DNA of 64,000 bases from Streptomyces sp. KMM 9044 (GTDB taxonomy: Bacteria; Actinomycetota; Actinomycetes; Streptomycetales; Streptomycetaceae): contig NZ_CP113910.1 of assembly GCF_024701375.2 (NCBI RefSeq), positions 2,852,001 to 2,916,000 on the forward strand. Reading direction: 5' to 3'. Position numbers and translations under genes: made by a program. Of the stretch, positions 33,729 to 43,700 are shown in pieces; position 1 is the first letter of the stretch, and the number at the start of each line of letters is the position of its first letter. Below the pieces are notes generated by a model. That model did not search any database and was not told the origin of the DNA. It was given only the letters and a program-made list of their open reading frames with translations.

Positions 33729-33790
33729 CCTCACTCTCAAGACTCTCAAGGGCGTCGTGCGCGCCGCGCTCCGTGCGGGCGCGGCATCAG

Positions 33791-34915
33791 TCATCGCCGG
33801 TGCTGCGCGTCCGCCACCGTCACCTCGACGCGCTGGAACTCCTTCAGCTCGCTGTACCCGGTGGTGGCCATGGCGCGGCGCAGGGCGCCGAAGAGGTTCA
33901 TCGAGCCGTCGGGCGTGTGCGACGGGCCGGTGAGGATCTCCTCTATCGTGCCGACGGTGCCGAGGCCGACCTTCTTGCCGCGCGGCAGTTCCTCGTTCAC
34001 CGCCTCCATGCCCCAGTGGTTGCCCCTGCCGGGACCGTCGGTGGCGCGTGCGAGGGGGGAACCCATCATCACCGCGTCGGCGCCGCAGGCGATGGCCTTG
34101 GGCAGGTCGCCGGACCAGCCGACGCCGCCGTCCGCGATCACGTGCACGTACCGGCCGCCGGACTCGTCCATGTAGTCGCGGCGGGCGGCCGCCACGTCCG
34201 CGACCGCGGTGGCCATGGGGACCTGGATGCCGAGCACGTTGCGGGTGGTGTGCGCGGCGCCGCCGCCGAAGCCCACCAGGACACCGGCCGCGCCGGTGCG
34301 CATCAGGTGCAGGGCCGCGGTGTAGGTGGCGCAGCCGCCGACGATCACCGGGACGTCGAGTTCGTAGATGAACTGCTTCAGGTTGAGCGGCTCGTGCGAG
34401 CCGGAGACGTGCTCCGCGGAGACGGTCGTCCCGCGGATCACGAAGATGTCCACGCCGGCGTCGACGACGGCCTTGGAGAACTGGGCGGTACGCTGCGGGG
34501 AGAGCGCGGCCGCGGTGACCACGCCCGAGTCGCGCACCTCCTTCAGGCGCTGCCCGATCAGCTCTTCCTTGATGGGGGCGGTGTAAATCTCCTGGAAGCG
34601 GCGCGTGGCCGTCTCGGCGTCGAGCTCGGCGATCTCGTCGAGCAGCGGCTGCGGGTCCTCGTAGCGCGTCCACAGCCCTTCGAGGTTCAGCACGCCGAGG
34701 CCACCGAGCTCACCGATACGGATCGCCGTGGCCGGCGAGACGACCGAGTCCATGGGGGCGGCCAGGAACGGCAGCTCAAAACGGTAGGCGTCGATCTGCC
34801 AGGCGATCGAGACCTCCTTCGGGTCCCGCGTACGGCGGCTGGGGACGACGGCGATGTCGTCGAAGGCGTACGCCCGGCGGCCGCGCTTGCCGCGCCCGAT
34901 CTCGATCTCAGTCAC
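33791..34915 (-). CDS. guaB3: GuaB3-family IMP dehydrogenase-related protein
   Basis: 374 aa, TIM barrel without CBS domains, the length typical of the GuaB3 family that accompanies guaB in actinobacteria. The start (FDDIAVVPSRRTRDPKEVS) and the flavin/phosphate region (HVIADGGVGWSGDLPKAIACGADAVMMGSPLA) are clear. The loop that in IMP dehydrogenase reads GSICTTR here reads GGGAAHTTRNVLG, so the catalytic Cys position is His. Some GuaB3 proteins have been reported as GMP reductases; with His here the activity is open. It lies 212 bp downstream of guaB, past the guaB terminator. Confidence 0.93.
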   Translation of the reverse strand: MTEIEIGRGKRGRRAYAFDDIAVVPSRRTRDPKEVSIAWQIDAYRFELPFLAAPMDSVVSPATAIRIGELGGLGVLNLEGLWTRYEDPQPLLDEIAELDAETATRRFQEIYTAPIKEELIGQRLKEVRDSGVVTAAALSPQRTAQFSKAVVDAGVDIFVIRGTTVSAEHVSGSHEPLNLKQFIYELDVPVIVGGCATYTAALHLMRTGAAGVLVGFGGGAAHTTRNVLGIQVPMATAVADVAAARRDYMDESGGRYVHVIADGGVGWSGDLPKAIACGADAVMMGSPLARATDGPGRGNHWGMEAVNEELPRGKKVGLGTVGTIEEILTGPSHTPDGSMNLFGALRRAMATTGYSELKEFQRVEVTVADAQHRR

Positions 34916-35016
34916 GTCTGTGGCCTCTCCCTGATGCGTTGCAGCGCCTTCCAGTATCCCCGACCGTCACGCCCCGCATCGCCCCGCGTCACTCCGCATC
35001 CCCCCAGGACGAACGA

Positions 35017-35051
35017 CGAGGGCGGCCCGGACCTCTCCCGGGCCGCCCTCG
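35017..35051 (-). terminator. Terminator downstream of guaB
   Basis: Perfect 14-bp stem (35017-35030, CGAGGGCGGCCCGG, with 35038-35051) and a 7-nt loop, 77 bp past the guaB stop and upstream of guaB3. It should separate the two transcripts at least partly. Confidence 0.8.
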
Positions 35052-35127
35052 GACGACTGGAACGAACCGTCACACACGCGTGCGTCACACGCCTGCGCGG
35101 GCCGTCGGCGCCTGCGGCTGTGTGCCG

Positions 35128-36678
<1,551 letters not shown>

Positions 36679-36809
36679 CTAACGGGAAGGAGAGCTGTCT
36701 CATTCCACGGTTCCGCAAGGCTCCGGCCTTTGTACGTTTGTACGGAATCGGCCGCGGGCCCGTTCAGTTCCGCGAGGGGCGGCCGGTCGGCGGACGGTGT
36801 CGGCGGCGG

Positions 36810-37487
36810 TCACTGCTCCGCCAGCGCGCGCAGCCGGCTCAGGGCGCGGTGCTGGGCGACCCGGACGGCACCGGGTGACATTCCCAACATCTGGCCGGTC
36901 TCCTCCGCCGTGAGGCCCACGGCGATCCGCAGCAGAAGCAGCTCGCGCTGGTTCTCGGGCAGGTTGGCCATCAGCTTCTTGGCCCACTCGGCGTCGCTGC
37001 TGAGCAGAGCGCGCTCCTCCGGGCCGAGGGAGTCGTCGGGACGCTCGGGCATCTCGTCGGAGGGCACGGCCGTCAGTCCGGGATGGCGCATGGCGGCCCG
37101 CTGCAGGTCGGCGACCTTGTGTGCGGCGATGGCGAAGACGAACGCCTCGAACGGGCGGCCGGTGTCCCTGTAGCGGGGCAGCGCGAGGAGCACCGCTACG
37201 CAGACCTCCTGGGCGAGGTCCTCGACGAAGTGCCGGGCGTCGCCCGGGAGCCGGGACAGCCTGGTGCGGCAGTACCGCAGCGCCAGGGGGTGGACGTGGG
37301 CGAGCAGATCGTGCGTGGCCTGCTCGTCTCCGTCGACGGCGCGGTGGACGAGCGCACCGATCGCCCCGCGGGCCGTGCCCGCCTCGTCGTCGCGCATCGG
37401 TCCATGGTGCCCTGCGGGCGTCGGCTCCACGGCACCCCGCCCGTTGTTGTGCACCGAAGCGTTATGAGCAGGTGCGCCGGAACTCAT
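36810..37487 (-). CDS. sigD: ECF/SigD-type RNA polymerase sigma factor
   Basis: 225 aa from ATG 37487, which has GGGGAGGG eight bases upstream; a GTG at 37538 would add 17 residues without a site. Region 2 ([38 protein letters not shown]) contains the DLAQEV -10-binding helix. Region 4 ([40 protein letters not shown]) is a helix-turn-helix for the -35. By sequence type and place (between guaB and whiD/bldM) it corresponds to SigD of mycobacteria and S. coelicolor. No anti-sigma gene is adjacent, so control is likely transcriptional. Confidence 0.93.
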   Translation of the reverse strand: MSSGAPAHNASVHNNGRGAVEPTPAGHHGPMRDDEAGTARGAIGALVHRAVDGDEQATHDLLAHVHPLALRYCRTRLSRLPGDARHFVEDLAQEVCVAVLLALPRYRDTGRPFEAFVFAIAAHKVADLQRAAMRHPGLTAVPSDEMPERPDDSLGPEERALLSSDAEWAKKLMANLPENQRELLLLRIAVGLTAEETGQMLGMSPGAVRVAQHRALSRLRALAEQ

Positions 37488-37927
37488 CGCCTGCGCCCTC
37501 CCCTTCCGCTCGACCGACTTGTCCCCGAGGAACTCCACACCTCAAGGATGCGTCATCCGCGGCGAAACAGGCACAGGGCACTCGGCAACCGGCTTCGGCA
37601 CCCTGGTGGACCAGGCGTTTCACGCCTCTGCCGACGAGGTGCGCGCGGACTCCCGCAGGACCTGCGTCCGGATCGCTCCGGGGCCGCCCTGCGCGGTACG
37701 TGCCCTGCCTGGGCAGCGGCCGCGACCTGCTGGGTGACGGCGGCCCGCACCAGGGTCGCCGCCCGCGTCCGGCGCCCTCCCGCGCGGGAGCGACCCACAC
37801 CTGCGCGGTCCTGGCGGGTGCGGTCCGGGCGGCGGGCGCTCCCGCGTGCCCCCCCCCCACCCGCCGGCCACCGCTCGATGCCGTGCACCGAAGCCGGTCC
37901 GGTCCGGTCCGGTCCAAAGGACAGGTC
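37488..37927. other. 440-bp sigD-bldM intergenic region
   Basis: No credible gene on either strand. It contains four tandem CCGGT pentamers (37894-37913) close to the bldM stop and a C-run near 37850. The sigD promoter should lie in the first 150 bp, but I cannot place -35/-10 with confidence. Confidence 0.5.
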
Positions 37928-38539
37928 CTAGCGCACCAGGCCCCACCGGAATCCGAGCGCCACCGCGTGGGCCCGGTCCGACGCGCCGAGCTTCTTGAAG
38001 AGCCGCCGGGCGTGCGTCTTGACGGTGTCCTCGGAGAGGAACAGCTCGCGGCCGATCTCGGCGTTGGAGCGGCCGTGGCTCATGCCCTCGAGGACCTGGA
38101 TCTCACGCGCGGTGAGCGTGGGCGCGGCGCCCATCTCCGCCGAACGCAGCCGCCGCGGGGCGAGCCGCCAGGTCGGGTCGGCGAGAGCCTGCGTGACCGT
38201 CGCGCGCAACTCCGCGCGGGAGGCGTCCTTGTGCAGGTAGCCGCGGGCGCCGGCGGCCACCGCGAGTGCCACGCCGTCGAGGTCCTCGGCGACGGTGAGC
38301 ATGATGATCCGTGCGCCGGGATCGGCGGACAGCAGCCGCCGGACGGTCTCGACACCACCCAGGCCGGGCATGCGCACGTCCATCAGAATCAGGTCCGAGC
38401 GGTCGGCTCCCCAGCGGCGGAGCACTTCCTCGCCGTTGGCAGCCGTCGTCACGCGCTCGACGCCGGGCACGGTCGCGACCGCGCGGCGAAGCGCCTCTCG
38501 GGCAAGCGGGGAGTCGTCGCAGACGAGGACGGAAGTCAT
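37928..38539 (-). CDS. bldM: BldM, atypical response regulator of aerial-hypha development
   Basis: 203 aa, the length known for BldM. Receiver domain (1-120) with CDDSPLAREAL, Asp54 in LILMDVRMPG and YLHKDASRAE; the LuxR-type helix-turn-helix follows (LTAREIQVLEGMSHGRSNAE, SEDTVKTHARRLFKKLG). In S. coelicolor BldM works without a partner kinase, as homodimer or with WhiI, switching on early and late sporulation genes. ATG 38539 follows GGAGGG. A near-consensus sigma-BldN promoter lies upstream, and whiD is divergent, as expected. Confidence 0.95.
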   Translation of the reverse strand: MTSVLVCDDSPLAREALRRAVATVPGVERVTTAANGEEVLRRWGADRSDLILMDVRMPGLGGVETVRRLLSADPGARIIMLTVAEDLDGVALAVAAGARGYLHKDASRAELRATVTQALADPTWRLAPRRLRSAEMGAAPTLTAREIQVLEGMSHGRSNAEIGRELFLSEDTVKTHARRLFKKLGASDRAHAVALGFRWGLVR

Positions 38540-38919
38540 GACCGCCCTCCGCAGCTGATGCGCGTCACCTTGAGCCTCCAGGCTGGTACGAAATCGTCAC
38601 CTGTGCGGTCGACCGCTTCGGACACCTGCCCGAGCGCTTGTTCCTTCAACCGCCTCGCACTCTCAACGACGGTCACCCGAAAGAGTTACGGGGCCGCCTG
38701 CCGACTTCGGCACTCTACGTGAGGGGGCGGACACGGTGCAGACGCGCGCGGCGCACCCTCGAACTTTCATCACAACCCGTGCCCCGTTCGGACCTTTTTC
38801 TTCCCATTTGCTGGTGTCTGAGACTAGATTCGCAATGAGTCATATTTTCATCTCCTTTGATCGTAGTTGTACGGTCGTGGGCACCGGATCCACCCAGAAC
38901 GGCTACAAGGGGTCACGCA
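38540..38919. other. 380-bp bldM-whiD divergent regulatory region
   Basis: Holds the sigma-BldN promoter for bldM and a strikingly AT-rich stretch at about 38765-38870, unusual in this genome, presumably the whiD promoter and regulator-binding area. A -35-like TTGATC is at 38857-38862, but no good -10 follows. No coding potential is seen. Confidence 0.55.
38663..38690 (-). promoter_or_regulatory. Sigma-BldN-type promoter of bldM
   Basis: On the minus strand CGTAAC (38690-38685), 16 bp, then CGTTGA (38668-38663). From memory this equals the sigma-BldN consensus CGTAAC-N16-CGTTGA. The start point would be near 38656, giving a ~117-nt untranslated leader before bldM. Confidence 0.8.
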
Positions 38920-39273
38920 ATGGCAGATTTCTCCCGCCTTCCAGGACCGAACGCGGACCTGTGGGACTGGCAGCTCCTGGCCGCGTGCCGCGGGGTGGAC
39001 AGCTCGCTCTTCTTCCACCCCGAGGGCGAACGGGGTGCGGCACGAAGCGCTCGCGAGCACTCGGCCAAAGAGGTCTGCACGAGGTGTCCGGTACGCGCCG
39101 AGTGCGCCGCCCACGCGCTGGCCGTACGCGAGCCGTACGGCGTGTGGGGCGGACTGACCGAGGACGAGCGCGAGGAACTGATGGGCCGGGCGCGCCACCG
39201 ATTGGTGTCGACCCCGCCGCCGGCGCCCGCGTCGGTCGCGACGACCGGCGAGCACGTCGCCTCGAACACCTGA
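38920..39273 (+). CDS. whiD: WhiD, WhiB-like [4Fe-4S] developmental regulator
   Basis: 117 aa from ATG 38920 with AAGGGG seven bases upstream. The four cluster-binding cysteines are C23, C53, C56 and C62 (LLAACRG; VCTRCPVRAEC), followed by the GVWGG turn and a basic helix (RARHRL). The Wbl family binds the primary sigma factor region 4 through the cluster domain. Its position beside bldM and the WhiB3-type sequence identify it as WhiD, required for late sporulation in S. coelicolor. The Pro/Ala-rich tail after residue 95 is probably disordered. Confidence 0.95.
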   Translation: MADFSRLPGPNADLWDWQLLAACRGVDSSLFFHPEGERGAARSAREHSAKEVCTRCPVRAECAAHALAVREPYGVWGGLTEDEREELMGRARHRLVSTPPPAPASVATTGEHVASNT

Positions 39274-39622
39274 AGGAACGTTTCTTCACATCGGGCACGC
39301 GCGCACCCTTCGCGTTTTTCGTTTTTCGCAGGAGGTTCCAGAGCGGAGCAGGACGGAGCAGGACAGGACGGTGGAGTGTCGGCCGCCCGCGAGTACCGGG
39401 GGTACCGGGGGTACCGGGGGTACCGGGGGTACCGGGGGTACCGGGGGTACCGGCCAGCCCCATCCTCCACAGGTCGCCCATTCGGGAAGATCAACTGATC
39501 ACAGCTGGTCAGCCACCGATCAGCGCAGCGGTCCGCGGTGCAGAACCCGCCGAAGCACGACCGCTCCAGAACCGTGATCAAGCTCGGAGACTGTGCAAAA
39601 GAGTGACCCGCGGAGGAGGGAG
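39274..39622. other. 349-bp whiD-LysR intergenic region
   Basis: Between the ends of two convergent genes. Apart from the 9-bp array at 39394-39453 and an AT-richer run at 39310-39330 I see nothing: no clear terminator and no coding sequence. Confidence 0.5.
39394..39453. repeat. 9-bp TACCGGGGG tandem repeat, six units
   Basis: Six exact units (39394-39447) plus a partial seventh, 120 bp downstream of whiD. Each junction makes the palindrome GGTACC. Just upstream are imperfect GGAGCAGGAC repeats (about 39343-39370). Noncoding in my judgement: both strands give only simple Gly/Thr or Pro/Gly/Thr repeats. Confidence 0.93.
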
Positions 39623-40519
39623 CTAGCAGCCGCCCGCACGCGCCAGTTGGTCGAGCGTCGCGCCGACCGCGGGCACCCGGGCCAGGTCGGGGAGGGTCAG
39701 GGCGACGATCTCCCGCCGCACCGCGGGCTCCAGGGTGACGGTACGCACACCCCTGGGCCGTACGGAGTCGACGGCAAGCTGGGGCAGGACGGCCACCCCG
39801 AGCTCCGCGCCCACCAGTCCCGCGACCGCGGGGTAGTCGTCGGTCGCGAAGTCGATGCGCGGAGTGAAACCGGCCGACTCGCACACCTCGACCAGTTGCC
39901 CCCGGCAGCGCGGACAGCCGGCGATCCACGGCTCCTCGGCGAGTTCCCCTATGGACAGGGACTCCGCGTGCGCCAGCGGGTGCCGCTCGGGCACAAGCCC
40001 CACGAGCCGGTCCGTGAGCAGCGGCCGCACGACGAGGTCGTCCCACTCCTCGGCGCCCGACGCCCCTTCGTAGCGGAAGGCGAGGGCCACGTCGCAGTCG
40101 CCCCCGCGCAGCATCTCGACGGACCGGGGCGGTTCGGCCTCCTCCAGGGAGACACGGGTGCCCGGGTGTGCGTCGCGGAGCGCGGCGAGGGCTGTCGGGA
40201 CGAGCGTCGAGCTACCGCTGGGAAAGGACACGAGCCGTACCCGCCCCGCCCTCAGCCCGGCGATGGCGGCGACCTCCTCCTCGGCGGCCGTCAGCCCGGC
40301 GAGGACGCCGGCGGCATGACGCACCAGCGCGTCCCCGGCCTGCGTCATGCGCATCTCCCGTCCGGTGCGGACCAGCAGCGGCGTGCCGACGGACACCTCC
40401 AGCGCCTTCATCTGCTGGCTGACGGCGGGCTGGGTGCAGCCCAGCTCCCTGGCCGCCGCGGAGAACGAACCGGTGGTGGCCACGGCGCGCAGCACGCGGA
40501 GATGACGGGCTTCGATCAC
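39623..40519 (-). CDS. LysR-family transcriptional regulator
   Basis: 298 aa from GTG 40519. Helix-turn-helix in residues 1-60 (EARHLRVLRAVATTGSFSAA, TQPAVSQQMKALE), then the two-lobed effector domain (RAGRVRLVSFPSGSSTLVPT, GLVGAELGVAVLPQLAVDS). Full length and intact. The only Shine-Dalgarno-like bases (GGAG) abut the start, so the mRNA may be leaderless. It is divergent from the MOSC gene across 82 bp, the usual arrangement for a regulator and its target. Confidence 0.9.
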   Translation of the reverse strand: MIEARHLRVLRAVATTGSFSAAARELGCTQPAVSQQMKALEVSVGTPLLVRTGREMRMTQAGDALVRHAAGVLAGLTAAEEEVAAIAGLRAGRVRLVSFPSGSSTLVPTALAALRDAHPGTRVSLEEAEPPRSVEMLRGGDCDVALAFRYEGASGAEEWDDLVVRPLLTDRLVGLVPERHPLAHAESLSIGELAEEPWIAGCPRCRGQLVEVCESAGFTPRIDFATDDYPAVAGLVGAELGVAVLPQLAVDSVRPRGVRTVTLEPAVRREIVALTLPDLARVPAVGATLDQLARAGGC

Positions 40520-40601
40520 ACTCCAAGGATAAGCCGTCCTTGGGCGGGGCACTGGATATCCGTTCGACGCTTTGATCCGGCATCGCCTACGGTGCGCCCT
40601 C

Positions 40602-41318
40602 ATGAAGCTTCTGTCTGTGAATCTGGGTCGCCCCAAGGCCGTGCCGTACACGGACCACCCCCAGGGCATGACCGGTATTGACAAGCAGCCGGTGGACACG
40701 CCGGTGCGGGTGGCGGCGCCGGGGCCGAAGGGGTTCGGCGCGAGCGGACTGGCCGGGGACTCGGTGTGCGGGACGCGGCACCACGGGGGCGATGACCAAG
40801 CGGTGTACGCGATGGCCCGCGAGGACCTCGACGAGTGGGAAGGCGCGCTGGGCCGCACGCTGCCGAACGGCTCGTTCGGCGAGAACCTCACCACGGAGGG
40901 AGTCGACCTGTCCGGCGCCCGGATCGGCGAGCGGTGGGCCGTCGGATCCGAGGTGGTGCTGGAGGTCACCTCCGGTCGCATCCCCTGCCGCACCTTCCAG
41001 GGCCATCTGGGTGAGAAGGGCTGGGTGAAGCGGTTCACGCAGCGCGGCGCACCGGGCGCGTACCTGCGGGTGATCCGGCCCGGTGAGATACGGGCGGGCG
41101 ACGCGATACAGATCGTGCACCGGCCGGGTCACGAGGTGACGGTCGCTCTGCAGTTCCGGGCGGCGACGACCGAGCAGACTCTGCTGCCGCTGCTGCTGGC
41201 GGCGGGCGACGCTCTCCACCCGGAGGCACTGGCGAGGGCACGGAAGCACAAGGAGAAGTACGGGGAGGGGAACGAGGAGCGGTCCGGGGAGAAGTACGTG
41301 GCGGATCCGGGCTCCTGA
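40602..41318 (+). CDS. MOSC-domain protein (YiiM-like)
   Basis: 238 aa. MOSC domains bind a sulfur or molybdenum cofactor on a conserved Cys. Here the signature is FGENLTTEGVDLSGARIGE and the Cys is in SGRIPCRTFQGHLG; the N-terminus (LLSVNLGRPKAV) is that of the YiiM group, which detoxifies N-hydroxylated compounds in E. coli. A helical C-terminal extension with a charged tail (ARARKHKEKYGEGNEER) completes it. Probably controlled by the divergent LysR protein; the substrate is inferred from the family only. Confidence 0.9.
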   Translation: MKLLSVNLGRPKAVPYTDHPQGMTGIDKQPVDTPVRVAAPGPKGFGASGLAGDSVCGTRHHGGDDQAVYAMAREDLDEWEGALGRTLPNGSFGENLTTEGVDLSGARIGERWAVGSEVVLEVTSGRIPCRTFQGHLGEKGWVKRFTQRGAPGAYLRVIRPGEIRAGDAIQIVHRPGHEVTVALQFRAATTEQTLLPLLLAAGDALHPEALARARKHKEKYGEGNEERSGEKYVADPGS

Positions 41319-41497
41319 CGTACAGCCACCGCACACCGGCTGCCCTGCCCGGCCGCCGGGTACCGGCCGCAGGGCAGGAAGGCGGGGGCGGGTGGAGGGG
41401 CGGACATGGGGGTGACTGATCCGGCCAAGCTTCAGTGCACCGGCCGGGGCGGCGGTGCCGACCGGACGCCCGGACTCCGGGTAACTAGTCTTGGGCC

Positions 41498-42271
41498 ATG
41501 ACAACCGCTCTGATTACGGGTTCGACAGCCGGGATCGGTGCCGCGTTCGCGCGGCGGCTGGCGGCCGACGGGCACGACCTGGTGCTGGTGGCCCGCGACC
41601 TCGGCAGGCTCCGGGAGCAGGCGACCGAGCTTCACGACCGTCACGGTATCGAGGCGGAGGTGCTGTCGGCCGATTTGTCCGAGGACAAGGGCATCGAGGC
41701 GGTGGCCGAACGGTTGGGCGATCGCAGGAACCCCGTCGACCTGCTGGTCAACAACGCGGGTTTCGGTAACAAGGGCCGGTACCTCGAGGTCTCCGTGGCG
41801 GACGAGCTGAGGATGCTCAAGGTGCACTGCGAGGCGGTGCTCCGGCTGACGACGGCTGCGGTGGAGGCGATGCGGGAGCGCGGGCGCGGGGGCGTGGTGA
41901 ACGTCGCCTCGACCGCGGCCTTCGTGCCGCGCGGGACCTACGGGGCGTCCAAGGCGTGGGTCGTGCAGTTCACCCAGGGCGCGGCGCAGGACCTGGCGGG
42001 CAACGGCGTCCGCCTGATGGCGCTGTGCCCCGGGTTCGTACGCACCGAGTTCCATGAGCGTGCGGGGATGGGGACGGACAACATCCCGAACTGGATGTGG
42101 CTGGACGCGGACAAGGTGGCCGAGGCCGCCCTCGCCGACCTGGCCCGTGGCAGGACGGTGTCGATCCCGGACCCGCGCTACAAGGCGCTGATGGGGGCGG
42201 CGAAGCTGGTACCGCGGGGCATGCTGGGCGGGCTCACCTCGCGGTCGGGGCGGAAGTACGGACCGCGGTGA
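41498..42271 (+). CDS. Short-chain dehydrogenase/reductase
   Basis: 257 aa, classical SDR. NADP-binding glycine motif TGSTAGIGAAFA with Arg after the second strand (ARDLGRL) favouring NADP; NNAGFGNKG; catalytic Ser in NVASTAAF and Tyr-Lys in TYGASKAW; C-terminal FVRTEFHERAGMG. Close in type to the DltE/YqjQ-like SDRs of unknown substrate. It stands alone, 179 bp after the MOSC gene, with a TAGTCT -10-like box just upstream. Confidence 0.9.
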   Translation: MTTALITGSTAGIGAAFARRLAADGHDLVLVARDLGRLREQATELHDRHGIEAEVLSADLSEDKGIEAVAERLGDRRNPVDLLVNNAGFGNKGRYLEVSVADELRMLKVHCEAVLRLTTAAVEAMRERGRGGVVNVASTAAFVPRGTYGASKAWVVQFTQGAAQDLAGNGVRLMALCPGFVRTEFHERAGMGTDNIPNWMWLDADKVAEAALADLARGRTVSIPDPRYKALMGAAKLVPRGMLGGLTSRSGRKYGPR

Positions 42272-42487
42272 CGGCGAAGGCTCCCCCTGTTTCGATCCGA
42301 GGGGGCGGTGTGGCCTTCGGGGGCCGGCACCGCGTGATCGCAGGAGGACCGCGGCGACGGGCCGGCCACCAGGGACGAGGGCGGCGATGATCGCCGCACC
42401 GCCGGCGACCATGGAGATCGTCCCGGCCACCGTGCTGACACGGCCGGACCAGAGGGCCCGGTCGTCCAAAGCCGCATACGAGGGTTC

Positions 42488-42931
42488 TCAGCCGGCGACG
42501 GCGGAAGCCGCGGCCTGAGCCAGCAGTGTCAGGGCCGCCTGTGAGACGGACCCCGGTGTCGCCGTGCTCATGATGATGAGCTGGTCCCGGTCCGGCAGGC
42601 TCATGCTGCGCTGGGTGACCGTGAGGGTGCCGACCGGGGGATGGCGTATCCCGTAGTCGCTGACAGCGCACGGCTGGACGGGGTGGTCGGCCCACAGGGT
42701 GGAGAACTCCGCTCTGAGCATGGTGAGTTCGTCGATGAGAGCGGCGAGCAGAGCGTCATCGGGATGGCGTCCTGCCGTGGCCCGCAGGGTGCCCACGACC
42801 GCCTGGGCCTGGGCCGGACAGTCGACGTACAGATCGCGCACGTGCGGGTCGAGGAAGGCGAGCCGGGACAGACTGGGGCGGTCCTCGGGACGCCGGGGGG
42901 CGTCCGGCGGGGAAGGTGGGACGCGAGGAGC
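42488..42931 (-). pseudogene. MmyB-like XRE-family regulator, N-terminal HTH lost
   Basis: Encodes the C-terminal ligand-binding half of MmyB-type regulators: LAFLDPHVRDLYVDCPAQAQ, AGRHPDDALLAALIDEL, FSTLWADHPVQPC, IRHPPVGTLTVTQRSM, ending at 42488 with QAAASAVAG. The ~90-residue N-terminal helix-turn-helix is absent: upstream of RPEDRPSLSRL the sequence changes character and joins a RelE remnant on the other strand. Without the DNA-binding half it cannot act as a repressor. Confidence 0.75.
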
Positions 42932-43158
42932 GCGTGTCCCGACGCCCTGCGCATCCTGCACCGTCTGACCGAACTCCAGAGAGCGATGGATGCGGGGACA
43001 CCGCGGCGTTCGACGTCAAGGCCCTCGGAGGGCACAACGCCCGGTGGCGGCTCAGGGTCGGTGACCACCGGGTGGTCCACACCGTCGAGGACGGTGGGCT
43101 CATCGTGTGGGTCCTGACCGTGGGCAACCGTCGCGAGGTCTACCGTCAGGTTCCCTAA
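42930..43158 (+). pseudogene. RelE/ParE-family toxin remnant
   Basis: Reads DALRILHRLTELQRAMDAG, then after a one-base loss near 42990 (GATGCGGGGAC, expected GATGCCGGGGAC) continues FDVKALGGHNARWRLRVGDH, then RVVHTVEDGGLIVWVLTVGN and RREVYRQVP to the stop at 43158. These are the RelE core strands, including the basic residues used for mRNA cleavage. The first ~15 residues and any antitoxin gene are missing, cut off at the junction with the MmyB remnant. Confidence 0.75.
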
Positions 43159-43261
43159 GGAGCCCCGCCGGCTCCGACACCCTCACCCGCCGCTTCCACA
43201 GAGCGCCGCTGTGGGGCGTCGGGCCTGGTGAACGGGGTTGCTGCCACGGGATCTCCGGGGC

Positions 43262-43700
43262 ATGACGAGTTCCCCCAGCGGCAGCGACCGGCTGCTTCCG
43301 CCCTCCCTTCGCCGAGCAGAGGGCCCTCACCCTCCGCTTCTCCGCCCCCCGCGGGGCTCGGCTCGCCCGGCGCCTCACCTCCCGGCAGACGGGCGCATAG
43401 GGCTGGACCTACGGCAGCCCGGTGCACGACACCGTCGAGCTGGTCGTGGCCGAGCTGGCCGCCGACGCCGTCACCCACGGCCGGATTCCCGGCCGGGACG
43501 CCGAGCTGCGGCTCAGCAGGAACACGGAGGGGGCCCGGGTACGCGTGGAGGTGAGCGACGCGCGCGGTGAGCGGCTGCCCGTCCCGGCGCCGGACGGTGA
43601 ACCGCTCGCAGGGGGCGGCCGGGGCCTTGCCCTCGTCTCGGCACTCGTCGAGGAGTGGGGCGTCGCCGAGCGGCCGGGAACTGCTGTGCGGGCTCCGGCG
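43262..43700 (+). pseudogene. ATP-binding (HATPase_c_2, RsbW-like) regulator, inactivated
   Basis: The start MTSSPSGSDRLLP (43262) is in a different frame from the body (AEQRALTLRFSAPRGARLAR). At 43398-43400 there is TAG where relatives have Trp (GAWGW). The ATPase core follows: HDTVELVVAELAADAVTHGR with the N box, SRNTEGARVRVEVSDARGER, and GRGLALVSALVEEWGV. After ERPGTAV the sequence is no longer family-like. One frameshift and one nonsense codon make it non-functional. Confidence 0.72.

Larger units (their letters stand above)
33120..33790. other. 671-bp intergenic region between convergent genes
   Basis: No convincing coding region on either strand. It holds a perfect 13-bp inverted repeat (33250-33262 with 33283-33295), three 26-bp tandem repeats (33533-33610) and a terminator (33690-33728). 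Such length between convergent genes is unusual for this window. Confidence 0.6.

Noticed and set aside
39371..39577. Small Gly-Thr-repeat protein gene over the 9-bp array
   Set aside because: No ribosome site, repeats only, and the rest of the frame has no coding character.
42272..42480. Membrane-protein-like start on the minus strand (TISMVAGGAAIIAALVPGG)
   Set aside because: Only one hydrophobic stretch, then arginine-rich mirror of the SDR gene; perhaps a transporter scrap, too short to call.
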